Of a stretch of DNA of 6,048 nt, positions 1 through 6,048 are shown piece after piece. Position 1 is the stretch's first letter. Every line of letters begins with the position of its first letter. The position numbers and the translations under genes are program-made. The DNA comes from Rubrivivax sp. (GTDB lineage Bacteria > Pseudomonadota > Gammaproteobacteria > Burkholderiales > Burkholderiaceae_C). Location of the stretch: positions 1-6,048 of the forward strand of contig JADZCL010000215.1 of assembly GCA_020851615.1 (NCBI GenBank). Reading direction: 5' to 3'. A model generated the notes under the pieces. The model saw nothing but the letters and a program-made list of their open reading frames with translations. It was not told the DNA's origin and did not search any database.

Positions 1-1040
1 CCTGCCTGCTGGACCGCATCGAGCACCGCGACCTCTTCGACCAGGCCTTCGAGCTCTTCTGGCGCGACCCCGACCTGGAGGGCCGCATGCGCGCGCTGCT
101 GCTGCCCAAGGTGCAGTCGCGCGATGCTCCGCCGCGGACCGCCGAGAACCGGCGCCTCGGGCAGGCGCTGTTTCCCCCGCCCCCACGCGACGAGCCACCG
201 CCTCCACCGCCGCAGCAGATCGACCTCGACGCAGCGCTGACCTTCAGCGACCGCGAACAGTTGCGCAAGACCGACTTCGAGACCATGAGCGTCGACGAGT
301 GGCGCCAGGCGCAGCAGTTGTTGTCGCGCATGCGGCTGGTCTTCGAACCCATCCTCACCCGCCGCAGCAGGCGCGCGAACCATCCCGGCCGCGCCGACTG
401 GCGCGCCACGCTGCAAGCCATGGCGCGCCACGGCGGTGAGCTCTGGAACCCGCGCTGGCGCCAGCGCCGCACGCGGCCCGCGCCGCTGGTCGTGCTGGCC
501 GACATCTCGGGCAGTATGAGCCGCTACTCACGCATGCTGCTGCACTTCGCGCACCTGCTCGGACACGCCGATGCACGCGTCGAGAGCTTCGTCTTCGGCA
601 CGCAGCTGACGCGCACCACACGGCTGCTGAAGAGCCGCGACCCCGACCTGGCGGTGGCCGAGGTCGTGCGCACGGTTCAGGACTGGTCTGGCGGCACGCG
701 CATCAGTGCCTGCCTGCACGAGTTCAACCAGCGCTGGGCCCGGCGGGTGCTCGCGGGCAACGCCACCGTCGTGCTGATCACCGACGGCCTGGAGTCAGGC
801 GACGCCGGTGCGCTGGCTTTCGAGATGGAGCGTCTCCACAAGAGCTGCCGGCGGCTCATCTGGCTCAACCCGCTGCTGCGCTTTGCGGGCTTCCAGCCCC
901 GTGCGGCGGGCGTGCGCGCCATGCTCCCACATGTCGACCGGTTCATGTCGGCGCACAGTCTGGACAGCCTGGCGCAGCTCGTCGACGTCCTCGCAGGCAC
1001 GCAGGGCCGCCGTGGCGCAATGGTCAGTAGCGCCCAGTGA
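1..1040 (+). CDS. CoxE-like VWA domain protein, 5' end off the window
   Basis: The reading frame is open from base 3 to the TGA at 1038-1040. The Met at base 87 is preceded by 28 in-frame sense codons (beginning CLLDRIEHRD), so the true start lies outside the window. Numbered from that Met: a proline-rich linker at residues 30-42, a helical arginine-rich region at about 55-130, then a VWA domain at about 133-285. The metal-ion-dependent adhesion site is complete: DISGS (D139, S141, S143), the Thr in SGGTRI (T204) and the Asp in ITDG (D233). The stretches MERLHKSCRRLIWLNPLLR and RAMLPHVD are typical of the CoxE family. CoxE-type proteins act in the cytoplasm with a MoxR/CoxD AAA+ ATPase in maturing metalloenzymes such as CO dehydrogenase. 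The substrate here cannot be told, and the ATPase would be expected upstream. The 3' end overlaps the convergent clsB by 17 bp. Family assignment is firm; specific role is unknown. Confidence 0.9.
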   Translation, partial: CLLDRIEHRDLFDQAFELFWRDPDLEGRMRALLLPKVQSRDAPPRTAENRRLGQALFPPPPRDEPPPPPPQQIDLDAALTFSDREQLRKTDFETMSVDEWRQAQQLLSRMRLVFEPILTRRSRRANHPGRADWRATLQAMARHGGELWNPRWRQRRTRPAPLVVLADISGSMSRYSRMLLHFAHLLGHADARVESFVFGTQLTRTTRLLKSRDPDLAVAEVVRTVQDWSGGTRISACLHEFNQRWARRVLAGNATVVLITDGLESGDAGALAFEMERLHKSCRRLIWLNPLLRFAGFQPRAAGVRAMLPHVDRFMSAHSLDSLAQLVDVLAGTQGRRGAMVSSAQ

Positions 1041-2307
1041 TGCCGGCCACGCGCAGATACAGCGCCGCCAGCCAGGCCACGGCCGCGCGCTGCAGGCGGC
1101 CGCGCCAGCCGGCGGGATGCGGCAGTCCGGTCACCTCGCGCGAAGCCGCAAAGGCCGCCTCGAAGCGCTCACCGAGCAGCGCAGCAAAGCCACGATCGCG
1201 CACGACGACGTTGGCCTCGAGGTTGAGCAGCAGCGACAGCGGGTCGATGTTGGAGCTGCCCACCGTCGCCCAGTCGTCGTCGACGACGGCCACCTTGGCG
1301 TGCAGGAAGGCCGGCGTGTACTCGAAGATGTGCACGTCGTGGCCACGCAGCTCCTCGTACAGCGCATGGGCGGCCCACGCGGCGATCCGGTAGTCGACCT
1401 TGCCCTGCAGCAGCAGGCGCACCTGCACGCCACGCCGCGCCGCGTGGCGCAGGCTGCGGCGGAACGCGCGCCCGGGGTAGAAGTAGGGCACGGCGATATC
1501 GACCCGCCGCCGCGCCGCACGGATCGCCTCGATGTATGCCGACTCGATCGTCCGCCGCTGCGCGACGTTGTCGCGCACGACCAGCGCGGCCACGATGGGT
1601 CGTGACGCATGCCGGCGCAGCGCCGCCGGCCGCCGGCCGCGCAGGCGGCGCACCAGGCGGCGGGCATCGTTCACGGGACGGCGGCTGGCCGCCAGCGCCA
1701 GGACTTCATCGCGCCAGAGGTGGCCCAGGTGCGCACGGGTCCAGATCGCCTGGGTGGTGGCCCGCACCGCCCGCACCAGCGGGCCGTACAGCGCAATAGC
1801 GAAGTCGTAGCGCGGCAGCGCGGACCAGCCGTGGTTGAGGTCGTTGCGGTCGTCGATGATGTTGATGCCCCCGACGAAGGCACAGCTGAAGTCGGTCACG
1901 CACAGCTTCTGGTGCAAGCGGCGCAGCTGGCCGGGCATGAGCCACGCCCACCAGCGCTCGAGCGGGCGGAAGACCTCGAACGCGATCCCCGGCGGCGCCA
2001 GCCACTGCCGCAGGCGCGGCAAGGCCGCGTGCGAACCAAAACCGTCGACGACCACCCGCACCGTCACGCCACGGGCTGCGGCAGCGCACAGCGCGTCGGC
2101 GATCAGGCGACCGGCCGCGTCATCGTGGAAGATGTAGGTCGCCAGCCACACTTCGTGGCGTGCCGCCGCGATGGCGGCCACCATGGCCGGAAAGAGCTCG
2201 TCCCCGCCCTGCAGCAGTTCGATCCGGTTGCCCCCGACCAGCTGCAGGTCCGGCTGCCGCTCACCGGCGGCAGAGTACGCACTGCCCAGGAGGTCGGCGT
2301 CGGGCAT
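1024..2307 (-). CDS. clsB: ClsB-type cardiolipin synthase (phospholipase D family)
   Basis: Length is 427 aa with an ATG start at 2307, 10 bp after the stop of the EEP gene, and no clear Shine-Dalgarno, which suggests coupling to it. There are two phospholipase D HKD motifs: H132-K134-D139 (LHQKLCVTD, followed by FVGGINI) and H336-K338-D343 (LHAKVAVVD, followed by TVGSSNIDP). Each half also shows the Gly/Ser-Asn motif that follows HKD in cardiolipin synthases. The enzyme transfers a phosphatidyl group between phospholipids to make cardiolipin, and E. coli ClsB can also make phosphatidylglycerol. No N-terminal transmembrane helices are present, unlike ClsA, and the length fits ClsB (about 410 aa). 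A hydrophobic C-terminal stretch at about 408-422 (AAVAWLAALYLRVAG) could attach it to the inner membrane. An arginine-rich linker at about 209-237 separates the halves. The upstream EEP gene mirrors E. coli ybhP-clsB. The alternative, a generic PLD-family transphosphatidylase, is less likely. Confidence 0.93.
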   Translation of the reverse strand: MPDADLLGSAYSAAGERQPDLQLVGGNRIELLQGGDELFPAMVAAIAAARHEVWLATYIFHDDAAGRLIADALCAAAARGVTVRVVVDGFGSHAALPRLRQWLAPPGIAFEVFRPLERWWAWLMPGQLRRLHQKLCVTDFSCAFVGGINIIDDRNDLNHGWSALPRYDFAIALYGPLVRAVRATTQAIWTRAHLGHLWRDEVLALAASRRPVNDARRLVRRLRGRRPAALRRHASRPIVAALVVRDNVAQRRTIESAYIEAIRAARRRVDIAVPYFYPGRAFRRSLRHAARRGVQVRLLLQGKVDYRIAAWAAHALYEELRGHDVHIFEYTPAFLHAKVAVVDDDWATVGSSNIDPLSLLLNLEANVVVRDRGFAALLGERFEAAFAASREVTGLPHPAGWRGRLQRAAVAWLAALYLRVAGITGRY

Positions 2308-2317
2308 CGCCGGGGCT

Positions 2318-3124
2318 TCAGCAGGGTTCGAGTTCGGCCACCAGCGGCAGGTGGTCCGACATCCGCGCCCAGGACATGCCCCGCGGCACCAGGGTCGTGC
2401 GGCACTGCAGGCCGCGCAGGTAGAAGCGGTCGAGCGCGAAGACCGGCATCAGCGACGGAAACGTCTGGTACATGCCGCCTGCGGCCGCCCGGGCGCGCTG
2501 CAGTCCGATCTCGGCCATCGGCGCGTCGAGCTTCTCGCCCCAGTCGTTGAAGTCACCGGCCACAACCAGCAGCGCATCGGGCGGCACTTCGCGCTCGATG
2601 TATTCGGCCAGCCGCTGCACCTGGCGCACGCGGCTGGCGTGGATGAGGCCGAAGTGCGCCACCACTGCGTGCACGGTCTGCCCGTTCCAGCGCACGGGCA
2701 CGTGCAGCAGGCCGCGCTGCTCGAAGCGGTGGTCGCTCACGTCGCGGTGCCCGATGTCACCCATCGGCCAGCGCGCCAGCAACGCGTTGCCGTGCTCGCC
2801 ATGCCGCGTGAAGGCATTGGTACGGTAGGCGACCTCGTAGCCCTGCGGCGCGAGGAAGTCCGCCTGCCCCTGTTCCGGCCAGCCGAACCAGGTGCGGTCA
2901 AAGCGCCGCGCATGCAGGCGGTGAAAGAGGTGGACCTCCTGCAGGAAGACGATGTCGGCGTCCAGCGCCTCGACCGCCAGCCCCAGGCTGTGGATCTCCA
3001 GCCGCCGCCGCGGGCCCAGGCCACGCACGCCCTTGTGGATGTTGTAGGTGGCCACGCGCAAGCCGCTCAAGCCCGTGGTCGCCATGAGCTGCGTGGTCTG
3101 CAGCGCGCCGTGGTGCCGCGTCAT
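2318..3124 (-). CDS. Endonuclease/exonuclease/phosphatase family protein, YbhP-like
   Basis: Length is 268 aa from the ATG at 3124. That ATG overlaps the nudB TGA as ATGA, so this start was chosen. The frame stays open to 3472, but the extra 116 residues are arginine-rich shadow of nudB. A second Met at 3085 (residue 14) is an alternative start just before the first conserved strand. All EEP-fold motifs are present: N28 in TYNIHKG, E63 in LQEVH, H157 in VAHFGL, D191 and N193 in AGDFND, D232 in LDRFY, and D257-H258 in MSDHLPL. These form the Mg-dependent phosphodiesterase or phosphatase site. The family ranges from DNA repair nucleases to lipid phosphatases, and the substrate here is unknown. 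The pattern (NIHKG, HGNA, RDVS, QRG, GDFNDW, SDHLPL) matches E. coli YbhP, which also sits beside clsB, so a lipid-related role is an inference from context. No signal peptide or membrane segment is seen. Confidence 0.9.
   Translation of the reverse strand: MTRHHGALQTTQLMATTGLSGLRVATYNIHKGVRGLGPRRRLEIHSLGLAVEALDADIVFLQEVHLFHRLHARRFDRTWFGWPEQGQADFLAPQGYEVAYRTNAFTRHGEHGNALLARWPMGDIGHRDVSDHRFEQRGLLHVPVRWNGQTVHAVVAHFGLIHASRVRQVQRLAEYIEREVPPDALLVVAGDFNDWGEKLDAPMAEIGLQRARAAAGGMYQTFPSLMPVFALDRFYLRGLQCRTTLVPRGMSWARMSDHLPLVAELEPC
3121..3124 (-). promoter_or_regulatory. ATGA stop/start overlap, nudB to EEP gene
   Basis: The minus strand reads ATGA: the ATG is the proposed EEP start and the TGA ends nudB. 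This arrangement is typical of translational coupling and supports the EEP start at 3124 over the longer frame reaching 3472. Confidence 0.65.
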
Positions 3125-3588
3125 GCCTGGGTGCTGCGCGCTGGCAGCTGCAGGATGGCCTCGGCGTTGCTCGGCGAGAAGCAGCGCCACGCCGCCTCGC
3201 GCCAGGGCAGCCAGAGGTGGGCCACATGCTCGCGCGGACGCAGTTGCACCGGCACGGGTGCAGGCACCTGCAGTCCGAAGACGTGCTCCATGTTGCGCGT
3301 CACACCCGGGGCATAGCGATGGCGCCAGATGGGATAGATCTCGTAGACGTTGTCCTGCTCCCAGTCGCGCAACTCCCCGTCGGCGATGCCGGTCTCCTCG
3401 AAGACTTCGCGGCGCGCGGTGACGGCCAGCGGCTCGTCCTCGAAATCGAGCGAGCCGGTCACGCTCTGCCAATAGCCGGCCTGATCGGCGCGCTCGATCA
3501 GCAGCACCTCGAGCGCCGGCGTGTGGATGACCACCAGCACCGAGCGCGGGATCTTGTAGGGGCGATTCACCGCGTCCATGTCAATCAC
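3121..3588 (-). CDS. nudB: Dihydroneopterin triphosphate diphosphatase (Nudix)
   Basis: Length is 155 aa from a GTG at 3588, which overlaps the TGA of the DAHP synthase gene as GTGA. An ATG at 3579, 9 bp inside, would give 152 aa and fits the family's usual N-terminus equally well. The Nudix box runs from G45 to about I68 (GSLDFEDE, then REVFEETGI), with catalytic E61, E64 and E65. It has six rather than five residues between the first Gly and Glu52. RHRYAPGVTRN at 90-99 and YWQSVTGS at 39-46 are NudB hallmarks shared with the E. coli enzyme. NudB hydrolyses dihydroneopterin triphosphate to the monophosphate and pyrophosphate in the cytoplasm, an early step of tetrahydrofolate synthesis. Older annotation calls it dATP pyrophosphohydrolase. 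It lies between the chorismate-committing aroG and the EEP gene with 4-bp overlaps on both sides, so coupled translation is likely. Confidence 0.92.
   Translation of the reverse strand: MIDMDAVNRPYKIPRSVLVVIHTPALEVLLIERADQAGYWQSVTGSLDFEDEPLAVTARREVFEETGIADGELRDWEQDNVYEIYPIWRHRYAPGVTRNMEHVFGLQVPAPVPVQLRPREHVAHLWLPWREAAWRCFSPSNAEAILQLPARSTQA
3585..3588 (-). promoter_or_regulatory. GTGA stop/start overlap, aroG to nudB
   Basis: The minus strand reads GTGA: the GTG is the first possible nudB start and the TGA ends aroG. No Shine-Dalgarno is visible upstream, consistent with reinitiation by ribosomes finishing aroG. The downstream ATG at 3579 would also lie within reach of a terminating ribosome. 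Confidence 0.55.
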
Positions 3589-4700
3589 GCGGCGAGTGCA
3601 ACCGCCGCCTGGCGTCGCGCGCGCACCGCCTGCGCCAGGCGCTGCAGCAGCGGCTCGGTGTCATGCCAGCCGATGCAGGCGTCAGTGATCGAGACGCCGC
3701 TTTGCAGCGCGTGGCCGGGGATCAGATCCTGCCGGCCCTCGTGCAGATGGCTCTCGACCATCACGCCCGTGATGCGGCGCTCGCCAGCCTCGATCTGCGC
3801 GGCGACGTCAACGGCGACGTCGATCTGCCTTCGGTGCTGCTTGGCCGAGTTGGCATGCGAGCAGTCGATCATGACCTGCTCGCGCAGTCCCGCCTTGCGC
3901 AGCACGGCACCCGCCGCGGCGACGTACTCGGCCGCGTAGTTGGGCGACTTGCCGCCGCGCAGGATGACGTGGCCATCGCGGTTGCCGCGCGTCTCGAAGA
4001 TGGCCGCCGTGCCCATCTTGGTCATGCCGATGAAGCTGTGCGAGGCCCGCGCCGCCAGCACCGCGTCGGCCGCGATCTGCACGCTGCCGTCGGTGCCGTT
4101 CTTGAAGCCCACCGGGCAGGACAGGCCGCTGGCGAGCTGGCGGTGGCTCTGGCTCTCGGTCGTGCGGGCCCCGATCGCGCCCCAGGCGATGAGGTCGCTG
4201 ATGTACTGCGGCGACAGCAGGTCCAGGAACTCGGTGCCCGCCGGCAACCCGAGGGCGTTGATCTCCAGCAGCAGCGCGCGCGCGCGGCGCAGGCCTTCGT
4301 TGATGCGGTTGCTGCCGTCCAGCCGCGGGTCGTTGATGTAGCCCTTCCAACCGACCGTGGTGCGCGGCTTCTCGAAATAGACCCGCATGACCACGAGCAG
4401 CGCGTCGCCAAGCTCCTCGGCCAGCGGCTTCAGGCGCCGCGCGTAGGCGATCGCGGCGTCGTGGTCATGGATCGAGCAGGGGCCGACGACCGCAATCAGC
4501 CGGTCATCCAGGCCCTGCAATACGGCACCGATCGCCTGCCGGCTGCTCTCGACCAAGGTCTCTATGCCGGGCGTGACCGGCAGTTCCTCGAGCAGCAGCG
4601 CCGGCGAGACCAGCGCACGCACCGCGGCGATGCGCACGTCGTCGATGCGCGTGGTGTCCAGGGTGGCGTGCTGCAGCGGCTCGTCGGCGGTGGATTGCAT
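3585..4700 (-). CDS. aroG: 3-deoxy-7-phosphoheptulonate synthase, class I (AroG/AroF type)
   Basis: Length is 371 aa from the ATG at 4700. A TTG at 4712 would add four residues but is less likely, and neither start has a clear Shine-Dalgarno. The enzyme condenses PEP with erythrose-4-phosphate to DAHP, the first shikimate pathway step, in the cytoplasm. Alignment with remembered E. coli AroG runs at a constant offset of +14. The metal ligands C75 (GPCS), H282 (CSHANS), E316 (MVESH) and D340 (SITDA) are present, as are the PEP/phosphate residues R106, K111, R179, K200 and R248. The N-terminal DDVRI (D20, D21) matches the AroG DD pair that closes the effector site, so the enzyme should be feedback regulated. 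The effector pocket has P164, S194 and F223 as in AroG. G225 replaces AroG Ser211, as in tyrosine-sensitive AroF and yeast Aro4. The symbol aroG denotes the class; tyrosine inhibition would make aroF more apt. The gene sits between aspS and nudB. Confidence 0.96.
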   Translation of the reverse strand: MQSTADEPLQHATLDTTRIDDVRIAAVRALVSPALLLEELPVTPGIETLVESSRQAIGAVLQGLDDRLIAVVGPCSIHDHDAAIAYARRLKPLAEELGDALLVVMRVYFEKPRTTVGWKGYINDPRLDGSNRINEGLRRARALLLEINALGLPAGTEFLDLLSPQYISDLIAWGAIGARTTESQSHRQLASGLSCPVGFKNGTDGSVQIAADAVLAARASHSFIGMTKMGTAAIFETRGNRDGHVILRGGKSPNYAAEYVAAAGAVLRKAGLREQVMIDCSHANSAKQHRRQIDVAVDVAAQIEAGERRITGVMVESHLHEGRQDLIPGHALQSGVSITDACIGWHDTEPLLQRLAQAVRARRQAAVALAA

Positions 4701-4753
4701 GAGACGGATCAATGCGGGACGCGTGGGGCGCCACCGGCGACGGCGCCGGCACC

Positions 4754-4769
4754 GCCCGGGCTCCCGGGC
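4754..4769 (-). repeat. Inverted repeat in the aroG leader
   Basis: The 16-base stretch GCCCGGGCTCCCGGGC is a 7-bp inverted repeat around CT and would form a tight hairpin about 55 nt upstream of the aroG ATG. Just downstream, 4734-4749 (CCGGCG, 4-nt loop, CGCCGG) can form another stem. Both could structure the leader RNA, but such dyads are common by chance at this GC content. Confidence 0.3.
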
Positions 4770-4793
4770 ATCTGCAACGCACCGGGAGCGGCC

Positions 4794-4799
4794 ATCTTA
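4794..4799 (-). promoter_or_regulatory. Possible -10-like hexamer for aroG
   Basis: TAAGAT on the minus strand matches TATAAT at four of six positions. It lies in the only A/T-containing spot of the aspS-aroG spacer, about 95 nt before the aroG ATG. No TTGACA-like -35 element sits at the expected spacing, so this is a weak candidate only. Confidence 0.15.
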
Positions 4800-4832
4800 G
4801 CCAACCCCGTTGCCCCCGGGGCCGGCTGCCGC

Positions 4833-4850
4833 GGTGGCACGCACGCCACC
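4833..4850 (-). terminator. Hairpin just after the aspS stop, weak terminator candidate
   Basis: A perfect 6-bp stem, GGTGGC/GCCACC, with a 6-nt loop starts six bases after the aspS TGA. No U-tract follows, so it does not meet the rule for an intrinsic terminator. It could protect the aspS mRNA 3' end or be chance in GC-rich DNA. Confidence 0.2.
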
Positions 4851-4856
4851 CAGCAC

Positions 4857-6048
<1,192 letters not shown>

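Larger units (their letters stand above)
4701..4856 (-). other. aspS-aroG spacer, GC-rich with several short dyads
   Basis: This is the only sizeable gap between genes in the window. Read on the minus strand it holds three short perfect inverted repeats (4833-4850, 4754-4769 and 4734-4749) and no run of T's. It therefore has no recognisable intrinsic terminator. No TyrR box (TGTAAA-N6-TTTACA) or trp-type leader is seen. Two tiny open frames (4797-4856 and 4709-4795) contain no Phe, Tyr or Trp codons. It may be an untranslated leader of the aroG-nudB-EEP-clsB group or simply a transcribed spacer after aspS. Confidence 0.5.

Noticed and set aside
1609..2550. A 313-codon open frame on the plus strand opposite clsB
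   Set aside because: It is antisense to the clear HKD-containing ClsB, has biased composition and no domain, and runs across a real gene boundary.
2171..3316. A 381-codon open frame on the plus strand opposite the EEP gene and parts of its neighbours
   Set aside because: It has no recognisable domain and a low-complexity Arg/Ala/Gln/His-rich composition. It lies antisense to a gene with complete EEP motifs, as expected of a GC-rich shadow frame.
3125..3472. A 116-residue N-terminal extension of the EEP protein
   Set aside because: The extension is Arg/Ala-rich with no motif, lies fully within nudB in another frame, and the ATGA junction gives a natural start at 3124.
4701..4712. TTG at 4712 as the aroG start
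   Set aside because: The ATG four codons downstream is a stronger codon and still leaves an N-terminus 14 residues longer than E. coli AroG. TTG is kept only as an alternative.
4709..4795. A 28-codon frame just before aroG as a possible attenuator leader peptide
   Set aside because: It contains no Phe, Tyr or Trp codons, consists mostly of Gly/Ala/Pro, and has no terminator hairpin with a U-tract. The same applies to the 19-codon GTG frame at 4797-4856.

Overview
This is a GC-rich window (roughly two thirds G+C by eye) of ordinary bacterial chromosome. The proteins read most like those of a betaproteobacterium of the order Burkholderiales (Rubrivivax/Leptothrix/Roseateles-like). The clues are the style of the NudB and CoxE-like proteins and the aspS-nudB-EEP-clsB neighbourhood. 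This placement comes from remembered family sequences; no search was run.

Layout, left to right. Positions 1-1040 (+) hold the 3' part of a CoxE-family von Willebrand factor A (VWA) protein whose start lies off the left edge. Everything else is on the minus strand and is transcribed from right to left: aspS (the last ~396 codons, cut by the right edge), a 156-bp spacer, a class I DAHP synthase (aroG/aroF type), nudB, an endonuclease/exonuclease/phosphatase (EEP) protein resembling E. coli YbhP, and a ClsB-type cardiolipin synthase. The last four genes are packed very tightly: a GTGA overlap, an ATGA overlap and a 10-bp gap. They look like one translationally coupled transcript. The VWA gene and clsB converge, and their 3' ends overlap by 17 bp.

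How the genes work together. AspRS charges tRNA-Asp. DAHP synthase commits carbon to the shikimate pathway and chorismate. NudB removes pyrophosphate from dihydroneopterin triphosphate on the way to folate, so the aroG-nudB pair feeds the two halves of folate (chorismate to p-aminobenzoate, and the pterin). The EEP and ClsB proteins recall the E. coli ybhP-clsB pair, and ClsB makes anionic phospholipid at the inner membrane. The CoxE-like protein is probably half of a MoxR-ATPase/VWA metal-insertion or chaperone pair whose ATPase would lie to the left.

I found no RNA genes, mobile elements, CRISPR arrays or clearly undescribed system. The most informative detail is in the DAHP synthase. All metal- and PEP-binding residues align with E. 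coli AroG at a constant offset of 14, but the residue at the AroG Ser211 position is glycine, which predicts tyrosine-type rather than phenylalanine-type feedback inhibition.
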